From Flavobacterium sp. J372 (GTDB lineage Bacteria; Bacteroidota; Bacteroidia; Flavobacteriales; Flavobacteriaceae), in contig NZ_JAJOMZ010000004.1 of NCBI RefSeq assembly GCF_024699965.1, positions 1,486,001-1,550,000 of the forward strand: a DNA stretch of 64,000 nucleotides, written 5' to 3'. Below are positions 35,679 through 44,396 of this stretch, piece after piece; positions within the stretch are counted from its first letter, which is position 1; each line of letters starts with the position of its first letter. A program made the position numbers and the translations under genes. The notes beneath the pieces are model-generated. The model was not told the origin of the DNA. It worked only from the letters and a program-made list of their open reading frames with translations, and did no database searches.

Positions 35679-36203
35679 ATGAAGAAATTATTGACAGCCT
35701 TGGTTCTTTTTTATGGCTTGCTGGCGACAGGGCAGGCGAAAGCACCCGCTCCGATAAAGATTTATACGAAAGAAGGTGTTAGCATTAAAGCATATGATTA
35801 CGAAAAGTTGGCTTACTTCCTGAACCAAAAAAATGACACTACCTATGTTGTGAATTTTTGGGCTACCTGGTGTGTGCCATGTGTTAAAGAACTGCCACAC
35901 TTTGAAAAGCTGAACCAGCAATATAAAGGAAAAAAAGTTAAGGTGCTGCTGGTGAGCCTTGACATGGCTAAGATGGTAGAGAGTAAGCTGCTGCCTTTCA
36001 TCAAAAAGAAGAACCTCAAGAGCGATGTGGTGCTTTTACGCGACCCTGACAGTAACAACTGGATACCTAAAATCGACAAATCATGGAGTGGCACTATACC
36101 GGCTACTCTTATTTACAACAAAAAAGTGCGTAAATTTTACGAGAAGTCTTTTGAGTATGCTGAGCTGGAGAAGGCAGTAAACGAAGTTATGAACGCTAAA
36201 TAA
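35679..36203 (+). CDS. TlpA-like exported thioredoxin
   Basis: The 174-residue protein has a signal peptide (MKKLLTALVLFYGLLATGQA) and a thioredoxin fold with the active site Trp64-Cys65-Val-Pro-Cys68 in FWATWCVPCVKELPHF. The cis-Pro region is in SWSGTIPATLIYN. It should reduce disulfides in the periplasm, for example for cytochrome maturation. It heads a rightward run with a redoxin (44-base spacer) and a rhodanese. Confidence 0.9.
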   Translation: MKKLLTALVLFYGLLATGQAKAPAPIKIYTKEGVSIKAYDYEKLAYFLNQKNDTTYVVNFWATWCVPCVKELPHFEKLNQQYKGKKVKVLLVSLDMAKMVESKLLPFIKKKNLKSDVVLLRDPDSNNWIPKIDKSWSGTIPATLIYNKKVRKFYEKSFEYAELEKAVNEVMNAK

Positions 36204-36247
36204 TAAAATTTTAAATCATTAATCATTCAATTTTTAAATCAAATAAA

Positions 36248-36859
36248 ATGAAAGCAATCAAATTTTTAGGGCTGTTTCTTGCCGCAGGGCTTGTGGCAGC
36301 TTTTACAGTGAAAGACACTGCTGCCGGTTACAAGGTTGGCGACACAGCAACGGATTTCTCATTGAAGAATGTTGACGGTAAAATGGTATCCCTGAAAGAT
36401 ATGAAAGATGCCAAAGGCTACATTGTAATATTTACCTGTAACCATTGCCCGTATGCACAGGCCTATGAAGACAGGATTATTACGTTAGACAAAAAGTATA
36501 AAAAGCTGGGTTACCCTGTTGTTGCCATTAACCCAAATAATCCTGAAAAGCAGAAGGATGACAGTTTCCCTAAAATGCAGGAACGTGCCAAAGAAAAGAA
36601 ATTTACATTCCCGTACCTGCTTGACGAAGGGCAGAAGATTTACCCTCAGTACGGCGCTACCAAGACTCCGCATGTCTACATCCTGCAGAAAACAGCTAAA
36701 GGCAATGTGGTGAAATATATTGGCGCGATTGACGATAATTATGAAGACGAAAGCGCGGTAAAACAACGCTACGCCGAGGCTGCAGTTGATGCTTTGCTCG
36801 CCGGTAAAGATGTTGCCGTTAAAGAGACAAAGGCTATTGGCTGTTCAATCAAAGCATAA
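36248..36859 (+). CDS. Exported redoxin (peroxiredoxin/thioredoxin-like)
   Basis: The 203-residue protein has a signal peptide (MKAIKFLGLFLAAGLVAAF) and the AhpC/TSA-type fold (KVGDTATDFSLKNVDGKMVSL). The active site is Cys64-Asn-His-Cys67 in IFTCNHCPYAQAYEDR, a resolving pair typical of the Bacteroidota redoxins rather than classical peroxiredoxins. YGATKTPHVYILQ holds the cis-Pro. Substrate is unknown. It lies between the TlpA and rhodanese genes. Confidence 0.88.
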   Translation: MKAIKFLGLFLAAGLVAAFTVKDTAAGYKVGDTATDFSLKNVDGKMVSLKDMKDAKGYIVIFTCNHCPYAQAYEDRIITLDKKYKKLGYPVVAINPNNPEKQKDDSFPKMQERAKEKKFTFPYLLDEGQKIYPQYGATKTPHVYILQKTAKGNVVKYIGAIDDNYEDESAVKQRYAEAAVDALLAGKDVAVKETKAIGCSIKA

Positions 36860-36884
36860 TATCTTTGCTGTAAATCTTTAAAAA

Positions 36885-37196
36885 ATGAACCTAAACCAAA
36901 ACGAATGGTGGGAAAACGCTCAAGCGGACAGCAATGCTGTGATTCTTGATGTGCGCACCGCCGATGAATACAACCGCGGTATTATACCCGGTGCCGTGAA
37001 TATTGATATTTACAAAGGCCAGGGCTTTATTGATGAGGTAGAAAAGCTTGACAAAACCAAAAACTACTACGTTTACTGCGCGGCAGGAGCCCGCAGCGGG
37101 CAAGCCTGCAATATCATGAACCAGTTGGGCTTTGCTAATGCCTATAACCTCGCAGGAGGCATTACCCAATGGCAGGGGCCGGTAACAGCGCCTTGA
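36885..37196 (+). CDS. Cytoplasmic rhodanese-like protein
   Basis: The 103-residue single-domain rhodanese has the opening ILDVRTADEYNRGIIPGAVNID and the active-site loop YCAAGARSGQA with Cys65. It would transfer sulfane sulfur from a donor to a thiol acceptor. No signal peptide is present, unlike the second rhodanese at 38338. It ends the first part of the thiol cluster and is followed by a bidirectional terminator. Confidence 0.92.
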   Translation: MNLNQNEWWENAQADSNAVILDVRTADEYNRGIIPGAVNIDIYKGQGFIDEVEKLDKTKNYYVYCAAGARSGQACNIMNQLGFANAYNLAGGITQWQGPVTAP

Positions 37197-37212
37197 TATT
37201 CTTGAAAAAATA

Positions 37213-37232
37213 AAGCCCTCAACTGAGGGCTT
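37213..37232. terminator. Bidirectional terminator between the rhodanese and response-regulator genes
   Basis: AAGCCCTCA (37213-37221) and TGAGGGCTT (37224-37232) are perfect arms with A-rich and T-rich flanks. The right arm overlaps the stop codon of the leftward gene (37231-37233). Confidence 0.82.
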
Positions 37233-37668
37233 ATTTATTTTTTTTCGGTGATGTGAAAGAGTTGATGTTTTCTTTCCAGTAGTCAATAAGGTTCTTGATT
37301 TTTTCTTTGTATTTGTTGTAATCGTCACCTTTCTGGATGAAACCCTGCACTGAGAGTTTGTTGGCTTCTTTGATAGAACTTTCGTCCTGCGCATTTGAAA
37401 TAAAGATGTAGGGTATGTCCTTATCCATCAAAATCTCTTCGTTCATAATGATGTTACGCAGCTCAAAACCACCAAGTTTAGGCATGTTGATGTCAGAAAT
37501 AATAATAAATGGCTGTATCTCAGGCCTTCGCAGGTACTCTACAACCTGGGTACTGTCAGCAAAAAACACAAGGTTGTTTTTATATCCCAAATCACGGAAA
37601 ATCTCTTTTAAGATATCCCTGTCATCTTCATCATCTTCAATAATCAGGATGTCCCTGTGTTTTTTCAT
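37231..37668 (-). CDS. Single-domain response regulator
   Basis: The ATG at 37668 (MKKHRDILIIEDDEDD) gives about 145 residues. It is a lone receiver domain: acidic pocket EDDEDD, phospho-acceptor Asp59 in FIIISDINMPKLGG, a Ser/Thr switch in YIFISNAQDES and Lys in FIQKGDDYNKY. There is no output domain; a lysine-rich tail follows. Such proteins act by protein contact in phosphorelays. Its kinase is not adjacent. It interrupts the thiol-redox genes in the opposite direction. Confidence 0.92.
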   Translation of the reverse strand: MKKHRDILIIEDDEDDRDILKEIFRDLGYKNNLVFFADSTQVVEYLRRPEIQPFIIISDINMPKLGGFELRNIIMNEEILMDKDIPYIFISNAQDESSIKEANKLSVQGFIQKGDDYNKYKEKIKNLIDYWKENINSFTSPKKNK

Positions 37669-37762
37669 GTGGTGTATGAGTTTCAATTATTGTGTGAAAA
37701 TAGCAATTTTTACATGTAACTTCAAATATATCAAATCTTAAAAATTCCTTAAATTATAATTA

Positions 37763-37790
37763 TTGGCACACTTTTAATTTACTAACTTGC
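37763..37790 (+). promoter_or_regulatory. Candidate promoter of the thioredoxin-rhodanese-LytS-LytR unit
   Basis: TTG (37763-37765), 17 bases, TAACTTGC (37783-37790) resembles TTG-N17/19-TAnnTTTG with two mismatches at the end. It is 24 bases before the ATG at 37815. Confidence 0.4.
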
Positions 37791-37814
37791 ATCTGTAACA
37801 ATAAAGCAATTAAT

Positions 37815-38333
37815 ATGAAATCATTTTTGCTCACCATAAGCTTGTTTTTGGCCGCCTCCACTATTTCCCTGGCACAGCAGCCATCAGCAAAAGAAGTATT
37901 AGCTACGGCACAGGCGCAGGCTAAGAAAGAAAATAAGAAAGTATTTGTTATGTTTCATGCATCATGGTGCAAGTGGTGCAAAAAGATGGAAAATAACATG
38001 CAGACACCTGAATGCAAGCCGCTTTTTGATAAAAATTATGTTACCACATACCTTACCGTACAGGAATCGCCAAAGAACAAATCACTTGAAAATCCCGGCG
38101 CAGACGAATTGCTGAAAACTTACAAAGCTGAAAAGTCAGGCATACCGTTTTGGGTGATTCTCGATGCTAACGGAAAAGTTCTTGAAGATTCTTTTAATTC
38201 TAAAGGCGAGAATCTTGGCTGCCCTGCTGATGCCGCTGAAGTTGCAGAATTTACACAGATGCTGAAAAATACTTCCAGGCTTACAGACAAAGAGCTTGCC
38301 GTGATTGCGAATACATTTACAATTAAAAAATAA
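37815..38333 (+). CDS. Exported thioredoxin-like protein
   Basis: The 172-residue protein has a signal peptide (MKSFLLTISLFLAASTISLA, then QQ) and a thioredoxin fold with Trp51-Cys52-Lys-Trp-Cys55 in FHASWCKWCKKMENNM, the DUF255/thioredoxin_7 type. The cis-Pro lies in EKSGIPFWVILDANGK. It probably handles disulfides in the periplasm. The rhodanese follows after 4 bases. Confidence 0.9.
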   Translation: MKSFLLTISLFLAASTISLAQQPSAKEVLATAQAQAKKENKKVFVMFHASWCKWCKKMENNMQTPECKPLFDKNYVTTYLTVQESPKNKSLENPGADELLKTYKAEKSGIPFWVILDANGKVLEDSFNSKGENLGCPADAAEVAEFTQMLKNTSRLTDKELAVIANTFTIKK

Positions 38334-38337
38334 ACTG

Positions 38338-38721
38338 ATGAAAAAGATATTGTTTTTACTGCTTGTTACTGTTTCAACAATAACAAATGCCCAACAAAAG
38401 CAGAAAGTGGAGCTTGTTGCCCCTGCCGCCTTTGAAAAGAAAATGGCTGCCCAAAAAGGCCAGGTTATAGACGTGCGCACGCCTAAAGAATATCAGTCTG
38501 GGTATATTGCCGGGGCAGTGAATATGCACGTCTATGATAAAGACTTTGAACAGCGTGTAGATAAACTCGACAAGAATAAGCCTGTTTATGTTTACTGTAA
38601 GGCAGGGGGGCGTAGCGCTGAAGCTACCGAAATCCTGAAAAATAAAGGCTTTAAAACAATTGTGGAACTGGATGGCGGAATGGATGCCTGGAAGGAAGCC
38701 GGTAAACCGGTAAAGCAATAA
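38338..38721 (+). CDS. Exported rhodanese-like protein
   Basis: I chose the ATG at 38338 (MKKILFLLLVTVSTITNAQQ), which gives a signal peptide and 127 residues. The domain shows VIDVRTPKEYQSGYIAGAVN and the active-site loop VYCKAGGRSAEA with Cys87. It should move sulfane sulfur in the periplasm and is a paralogue in kind of the cytoplasmic one at 36885. The LytS-like kinase starts 2 bases later. Confidence 0.9.
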   Translation: MKKILFLLLVTVSTITNAQQKQKVELVAPAAFEKKMAAQKGQVIDVRTPKEYQSGYIAGAVNMHVYDKDFEQRVDKLDKNKPVYVYCKAGGRSAEATEILKNKGFKTIVELDGGMDAWKEAGKPVKQ

Positions 38722-38723
38722 CA

Positions 38724-39469
38724 GTGACAGAATTATCAATCATTTTATTGGTTATCACAGGTGTTGCAGCAATCGTAATTATCTGGCTGTACCTGCTTAT
38801 GAAGCGCCACCTCAAAGTAAGGCGGCAGCTGGAATCGCGCTTTGTAGAGATGGAGAACCGAATGAACACCCTTCAGTTGCAAACGCTTGAGGCAAGGCTT
38901 AATCCGCACTTGTTTAAGAACATTCTTAATTCTATACAATCGCACGCTTACCAGACTTATTTCGCAATGGACAAATTGTCAAACGTACTGGACTATATAC
39001 TCTATGAGAGCCAAAACCGTTTTGTGAGTCCGCGCGAAGAAATTGATTTTGCGCTTAATCTTATAGAAATTAATAAGATAAAGATAAGTCCGCTGTTTTC
39101 CATCACCGTTAAAAAAAGATGGATGAGATGGATGCGCTGTACAATGAAAAGATCATGGCGCCGCTCATATCTATCGACCTGATTGAAAATGCTTTTAAGC
39201 ATGCCGACTTGCAAAGTCCTGATGCATTTATTACCGTGATGATTGAGTTTAAAGACGGTACTTTTACGCTTACAGTCTCAAACAAAATATCAGGTAAAGC
39301 CGCTTTCCATAAAGAACATGGCGGTATAGGAACTGTAACGCTGGAACAGCGCCTGCGCATAATTTATGGATCTGCCTTCAGGCTGGAACGCTACAGCGAA
39401 GAAGACATTTATGTTGCCAAATTAAAAATTGACCTGCTTGAACACAAAAATAAAATGCTTACTGCTTGA
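38724..39469 (+). pseudogene. LytS-type sensor histidine kinase, split by an apparent one-base deletion
   Basis: From GTG 38724 the protein has one membrane helix (residues 4-26) and the His_kinase motif LEARLNPHLFKNILNSIQSH with His62. At seven A (39111-39117) the frame runs off into KRWMRWMRCTMK. With an eighth A it continues VKKKMDEMDALYNEKIMAPL into the ATPase half (LISIDLIENAFKHA, HGGIGTVTLEQRL) ending at 39469, about 248 residues in all. It should phosphorylate the LytTR-type regulator that overlaps its end. The membrane helix and the lack of a sensor domain suggest it senses within the membrane. Confidence 0.88.
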
Positions 39470-40160
39470 TGATGAGCTGCCTGGGCTTACATTCCTTAAA
39501 ATGATATGCGAGCAGCAGCCGCAACTTGAAGTTGTTAAGGCTTACAACAATCCGCAATTGCTGCTGGATGAGTGGCAGGATATGGAATTTGACCTGCTGA
39601 TTACTGATATTGAAATGCCGGGTGTAAACGGCTTGCAGGTAGCTGAAGCGCTCAGGGGAAAGGCAGTAATTTTTACCACGGCCTATAAAGAATTTGCGCT
39701 TGATGCCTTTGAAAAAAACGCTGTTGATTATCTTGTAAAGCCGGTAAAGGCTGAAAGGTTACAACAAGCGATTGAAAAGGTGCAAAAGTTCCTGGGCGGG
39801 CAGAAACGCGTGAAGCCAAAGCAAATACAGCTGAATACTGATAAAGGAAAAGCGCTGCTTGACCCTGATAAGATATTCTGCATCCTTACATCTGAAATTG
39901 ACAGCCGCGATAAAATTATTATAATGAACGATGGCAGCAGAATTACAGTAAAAAATGCATCATTTGAAAAACTGTTGGATATGTTGCCTGACGATGATTT
40001 TACCCGCATCAACAAAAAAACTGCAATTGCTTTACGCAATGTAGCCTATTATACCCATGAAGAAATAAGGGCAAACATTAACCAGCCTGATGGTTCACCT
40101 TATGCATTTCCGTTAAGTGAAATTTACCGCTCGGCTTTTGGCGAAAAAGTACGGAAGTGA
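39438..40160 (+). CDS. LytTR-type response regulator
   Basis: The receiver domain (CLLLDDELPGLTFLK, phospho-acceptor Asp57 in FDLLITDIEMPGVNG, Lys in VDYLVKPVKAERL) is followed by a LytTR DNA-binding domain (LTSEIDSRDKIIIMNDGSRI to FTRINKKTAIALRNV). No ATG is in frame near the start; TTG at 39438 (then NTKIKCLLLDDE) is the best choice and TTG at 39429 is possible. The gene overlaps the kinase by 32 bases, so translation is probably coupled. Length is about 240 residues, normal for the family. Confidence 0.9.
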   Translation: MNTKIKCLLLDDELPGLTFLKMICEQQPQLEVVKAYNNPQLLLDEWQDMEFDLLITDIEMPGVNGLQVAEALRGKAVIFTTAYKEFALDAFEKNAVDYLVKPVKAERLQQAIEKVQKFLGGQKRVKPKQIQLNTDKGKALLDPDKIFCILTSEIDSRDKIIIMNDGSRITVKNASFEKLLDMLPDDDFTRINKKTAIALRNVAYYTHEEIRANINQPDGSPYAFPLSEIYRSAFGEKVRK

Positions 40161-40268
40161 TTTCATTACATAATTAAACGTGTTCGTTACAAAACCTTAA
40201 CATAGTAGTATTTCACTTACAGGTTAATGTTAAATTCTATTTAATATTGCAGCAGAATTTACACAACT

Positions 40269-42542
40269 ATGAAGAATTTTAAGGGAAGCATTTTTTATGT
40301 TGCTGTCGTCGCTATATTTTCAGCCATAATATACTGGACATTAAAACAGGGCGTATTGCTTGAAAATGGCCGGGAAATTACCGCAGCCGCTGCAACAGGC
40401 AAAGGCCAGTGGGCAGAGTTTATAGACTCACTGCATCATAACCTTACTCACCCGCTTGCAATATTGCTGGTACAAATTGTAACCATTATACTGGTAGCCC
40501 GTATTTTTGGATGGATTTGCCGTAAAATAGGGCAGCCAACGGTAATTGGAGAAATGATTGCCGGTATTGTGCTTGGCCCTTCCCTGGTAGGCACATTCTT
40601 TCCTGAATATTCTGCACTGCTGTTCCCTGCAGCATCATTGCCAAATTTGCAATTCCTGAGCCAGATCGGGCTTATATTATTCATGTATGTTGTGGGTATG
40701 GAGCTCGACCTGAAAGCGTTGCAGAACAAGGCGAAAGATGCCGTGGTCATCAGTCATGCAAGCATTATCATACCCTTTACGCTTGGCATTGGCCTGTCCT
40801 ATTACGTGTATACCGAATTTGCACCGGCAGGTGTTGAGTTTATGTCGTTTGCATTGTTTATGGGTATTGCCATGAGTATTACAGCTTTTCCTGTTCTGGC
40901 ACGTATTGTACAGGAGCGCGGGCTGCACCGCACCCGGATTGGCGCTATGGTCATAACCTGCGCGGCTGCCGATGATGTCACGGCATGGTGCATACTTGCT
41001 GCGGTTATTGCCATTGTAAAAGCAGGTTCATTTACAAGTTCGCTATATGTTATAGGCCTTTCAATAATATACGTTGGTGTAATGATGTACATGGTAAGGC
41101 CGTTTTTAAAACGTATAGGTGACCTTTATGCTAACAAAGAAACGGTCTCGAGGCCTGTTGTTGCTATATTTTTCCTCACGCTTCTGCTTTCTGCATATGC
41201 AACCGAAATCATTGGTATCCATGCACTTTTCGGTGCGTTCATGGCAGGCGCTATTATGCCGGAGAGTATGCGTTTCAGGAGCATTTTTATAGAAAAGGTA
41301 GAAGATGTATCACAGGTGATGCTGTTGCCGCTATTCTTTGTTTTCACAGGTCTCCGCACGCAAATCGGCCTTCTTGATGACCCCTCCCTATGGAATGTTT
41401 GCGGCCTGATTATACTTGTTGCCGTGGTAGGTAAATTTGTCGGCAGTGCGCTTACCGCTAAATTTCTGGGGCAGAACTGGCGTGACAGCTTAACCATAGG
41501 TGCCCTTATGAATACCCGTGGCCTTATGGAGCTCATAGTGCTGAATATTGGTTACGATCTTGGCGTGCTGTCAACAGAAATTTTCTCGATGATGGTTATC
41601 ATGGCACTGGCAACTACGTTTATGACAGGCCCTGCGCTCGATCTGATTGGCTACATCTATAACCGCAGAAAGAATTATATACCGCAGGAGATAAGGCAGG
41701 CGAGTAAGTTTAAGGTACTTGTGTCATTTGACAGTCCTGAGGGAGGCAAAACCCTTGTAAAGCTTGCTAACAGCTTTGTGAGGAGGATGAATGGCAATGC
41801 AATGGTTACGGCAATGCATATCATGCCAAGTAATGAGATACATACATTTAACCTTGAAGAATACGAACAGGAAAGTTTTAAGCCTGTACTGGCTGAAGCG
41901 GAAAGCCTGAACCAAAAGGTAACAACGCTATTTAAGGCAAGCACTGAAATGGATAGCGATATTGCTACTGTGGCTAACAAAGGAGAGTTTGACCTGGTGC
42001 TGATTGATATAGGGCAGTCAATTTTTGAAGGGACATTGCTTGGCAAAATACTTGGGTTCACAACACGTATCATCAATCCTGAAAACCTTATCAATACTTT
42101 TACAGGTAAAGAAAAGCTCTTTGAAAACTCACCGTTTGATGAGCGTACACAGCACATTTTGGGCAAAACAACTGCTCCTGTAGGTATATTGGTTGATAAG
42201 GAGTTTCAATCAACCGACCGGGTCTTCGTAACGATTTTTGATGAAAACGATGCTTTCTTGATAGATTTCGCCCAAAAGCTTATAAGCAATGCAGGCTCGC
42301 AGGTAACCGTGCTTGATGCTGCCGGTAACATCAAAAATAACACCGATATCAAGGAAACCATCCGCAGTATAGAGCAAACGGTGCCAAACCACATACGGCT
42401 GCTCAACGAGCGCAAGCTCGAAAAAGAGTTTTTGCAGGAACAGGACCTTATGGTAATAAGCGTTGACAGCTGGAAAAAGCTTGTGGAATCACGCAGTACA
42501 TGGCTAAACAATACACCATCGCTACTCATACTTAAACCTTAA
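40269..42542 (+). CDS. Cation:proton antiporter (CPA2 family) with C-terminal regulatory region
   Basis: The 757-residue protein has one N-terminal helix, then the 12-helix Na+/H+ exchanger domain (IGQPTVIGEMIAGIVLGPSL, ITCAAADDVTAWCILA with the ion-binding Asp pair, ALMNTRGLMELIVLNIG), then a ~270-residue cytoplasmic part with two universal-stress-like halves (KVLVSFDSPEGGKTLVKL; DRVFVTIFDENDAFLIDFA). It should exchange K+ or Na+ for protons across the inner membrane. A small exported protein follows after 4 bases. Confidence 0.93.
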   Translation: MKNFKGSIFYVAVVAIFSAIIYWTLKQGVLLENGREITAAAATGKGQWAEFIDSLHHNLTHPLAILLVQIVTIILVARIFGWICRKIGQPTVIGEMIAGIVLGPSLVGTFFPEYSALLFPAASLPNLQFLSQIGLILFMYVVGMELDLKALQNKAKDAVVISHASIIIPFTLGIGLSYYVYTEFAPAGVEFMSFALFMGIAMSITAFPVLARIVQERGLHRTRIGAMVITCAAADDVTAWCILAAVIAIVKAGSFTSSLYVIGLSIIYVGVMMYMVRPFLKRIGDLYANKETVSRPVVAIFFLTLLLSAYATEIIGIHALFGAFMAGAIMPESMRFRSIFIEKVEDVSQVMLLPLFFVFTGLRTQIGLLDDPSLWNVCGLIILVAVVGKFVGSALTAKFLGQNWRDSLTIGALMNTRGLMELIVLNIGYDLGVLSTEIFSMMVIMALATTFMTGPALDLIGYIYNRRKNYIPQEIRQASKFKVLVSFDSPEGGKTLVKLANSFVRRMNGNAMVTAMHIMPSNEIHTFNLEEYEQESFKPVLAEAESLNQKVTTLFKASTEMDSDIATVANKGEFDLVLIDIGQSIFEGTLLGKILGFTTRIINPENLINTFTGKEKLFENSPFDERTQHILGKTTAPVGILVDKEFQSTDRVFVTIFDENDAFLIDFAQKLISNAGSQVTVLDAAGNIKNNTDIKETIRSIEQTVPNHIRLLNERKLEKEFLQEQDLMVISVDSWKKLVESRSTWLNNTPSLLILKP

Positions 42543-42546
42543 GCTA

Positions 42547-42936
42547 ATGAACATATTAAAACACTTTTGCACTGTATTTTCAATACTGTGCAGCCTGGCT
42601 ATTGCCGCTCAGCAACAGCCCGAGGTACCAGCTTCTGCAACCATCAAAGACAAATTTGAAGCAGGGTTTGACGGTATGCTCGGCGTTTCTTACGGAAACA
42701 AAGCTATGGGAATAAACGTTGGCGGTCCAAGCCTGAAGTATAAATTCAGGAAGAATTTAAAGGTTGGGGTAGGGGCGTTTCCGTCATTGTTTATTATGGA
42801 TGATAAAGCTGTACCCAGGCTGGCAGTTTCACCAATAATAGAATACCGTAAATGGATGCTGATAACCCCTTACTACGGCTATGACAATAATAATAAGCAA
42901 ATCTGGACATTTGGAATGGGCTACAGGTTTTTGTGA
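42547..42936 (+). CDS. Small exported protein, possible outer-membrane beta-barrel
   Basis: The 129-residue protein has a signal peptide (FCTVFSILCSLAIAAQQQP) and alternating strands ending in an aromatic residue (TFGMGYRFL), a pattern of outer-membrane barrels. At this size only about six or eight strands fit. I recognise no family. It is 4 bases after the antiporter stop and probably shares its transcript. Confidence 0.65.
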   Translation: MNILKHFCTVFSILCSLAIAAQQQPEVPASATIKDKFEAGFDGMLGVSYGNKAMGINVGGPSLKYKFRKNLKVGVGAFPSLFIMDDKAVPRLAVSPIIEYRKWMLITPYYGYDNNNKQIWTFGMGYRFL

Positions 42937-43012
42937 TGATTAATTAACGTCCGTTAATCATTGGTTGTGTAAAGTATTTACTACTTTTAAGCATCAATTT
43001 AAAAATAGAGAA

Positions 43013-44062
43013 ATGACACAAGTAAAAGCATTTGCAGCATACGATGCGGAAACCCCGCTGAAGCCTTTTGAGTTCGACCGAAAAGAGGTTGGCGCTAACC
43101 AGGTACAGATAGATATTCTTTTCAGTGGTGTTTGCCACAGCGATATACATACCGCGAAAGGCGACTGGGGGCCGGCAATATACCCGCTTGTTCCCGGGCA
43201 TGAAATTGTAGGGCGAATTACCAAAGTAGGTTCTGATGTAACCAAATTTAAGGAAGGTGAACTTGCAGGCGTTGGGTGTTTTGTAGATTCGTGCCGTAAA
43301 TGCCAAAGCTGCAGGGAAGGTGAGGAGCAGTATTGTGATGAAGGTATGACGGCCACCTATAACAGTTATGAGCGCGGCACAAACATCCCAACTTACGGAG
43401 GTTACTCAACAACTATCACCGTTGATGAAAATTATGTGCTACATGTAAGCGATAAGCTTGACCTGAAGGGTGTAGCGCCATTGCTGTGTGCAGGTATCAC
43501 TACCTATTCACCGCTGCGTTACCTGGGTGTAGGTAAAGGTCACAAAGTTGGTGTGCTTGGCCTTGGAGGGCTGGGGCATATGGCCGTTAAGTTTGCAGCC
43601 GCTTTCGGTGCTGAAGTTACCATGCTTAGCTCATCACCCTCAAAAGAAGCAGACGCCAAAAAACTGGGTGCGCACAATTTTGTACTGACATCAGATAAAG
43701 CGCAGATGAAGGCAAGCGCGAATACTTTCGACGTTATTATTAATACGGTATCGGCACCACATGAATACGCTCCCTACCTCGACCTTCTTGCCAAAAACGG
43801 AACAATGGTGGTTGTGGGTATCCCTACCGACCCCTCAAAAGTACCCGCATTCAGCCTGATCATGAAGCGTAAAAAAATTATGGGCAGCCTGATTGGCGGT
43901 ATTGCCGAAACTCAGGAAATGCTTGATTATTGCGCCGAAAACAACATCACATCTGAAGTTGAAGTGATTGACATGCAGTACATAAACGAGGCGTATGACC
44001 GTATGGAAAAGAGCGATGTGAAATATCGTTTTGTAATAGATATGGAATCTTTAAAAAGCTAA
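43013..44062 (+). CDS. Zinc NAD(P)-dependent alcohol dehydrogenase (YahK/CAD type)
   Basis: The ATG at 43013 (MTQVKAFAAYDAETPL) gives 349 residues. Catalytic zinc ligands are Cys41 (GVCHSDIHTA) and His63-Glu64 (PGHEIVGRI); the structural zinc set is Cys94, Cys97, Cys100, Cys108. The Rossmann motif is VLGLGGLGHMAVKFA. It belongs with the broad-specificity aldehyde reductases (YahK, cinnamyl alcohol dehydrogenase-like), which reduce aldehydes to alcohols. It is a single-gene unit with its own terminator. Confidence 0.95.
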   Translation: MTQVKAFAAYDAETPLKPFEFDRKEVGANQVQIDILFSGVCHSDIHTAKGDWGPAIYPLVPGHEIVGRITKVGSDVTKFKEGELAGVGCFVDSCRKCQSCREGEEQYCDEGMTATYNSYERGTNIPTYGGYSTTITVDENYVLHVSDKLDLKGVAPLLCAGITTYSPLRYLGVGKGHKVGVLGLGGLGHMAVKFAAAFGAEVTMLSSSPSKEADAKKLGAHNFVLTSDKAQMKASANTFDVIINTVSAPHEYAPYLDLLAKNGTMVVVGIPTDPSKVPAFSLIMKRKKIMGSLIGGIAETQEMLDYCAENNITSEVEVIDMQYINEAYDRMEKSDVKYRFVIDMESLKS

Positions 44063-44086
44063 GGGACTATAAGCTGAGAGCTTAAT

Positions 44087-44117
44087 AAAAAAGCGCGGTT
44101 TCAAACCGCGCTTTTTT
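44087..44117. terminator. Bidirectional terminator between alcohol dehydrogenase and GNAT genes
   Basis: AAAAAAGCGCGGTTT (44087-44101) and its complement (44103-44117) form a near-continuous palindrome with A and T runs at the ends. It serves both convergent genes and overlaps the GNAT stop codon. Confidence 0.88.
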
Positions 44118-44391
44118 ATGCAAGTACATCTCTAATATCTTCGTGGCGCTCAAACATCTTCTTTGCAAACGGGCAAAGCGGTATAATCTTAATGTTCTTT
44201 TCACGTGCAAAGGCTACTGCCTTTTCCAGCAGTTTCATACCAACGCCTTTAAATTCAGGATTGCCATGCGTATGTTCAATGATAAACTTATCTTCACCGG
44301 CCCAAACATAGTCCATAAGCCCGGCTTCAGTAGCGCCTTCAACGGCTTTCCATGAGCCGCGTTTTCCATCGTCAGAGTGTTGAATTTCCAT
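44116..44391 (-). CDS. Small GNAT-family N-acetyltransferase (YjdJ type)
   Basis: The 91-residue protein is a minimal GNAT domain: FIIEHTHGNPEFKGVGMKLLEKAVAFAREK (acetyl-CoA loop) and IIPLCPFAKKMFERH at the end. The Cys in LCPFA is the usual catalytic position of this class. Substrate unknown. It lies 5 bases after the pirin gene in the same direction. Confidence 0.87.
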   Translation of the reverse strand: MEIQHSDDGKRGSWKAVEGATEAGLMDYVWAGEDKFIIEHTHGNPEFKGVGMKLLEKAVAFAREKNIKIIPLCPFAKKMFERHEDIRDVLA

Positions 44392-44396
44392 TGTGT

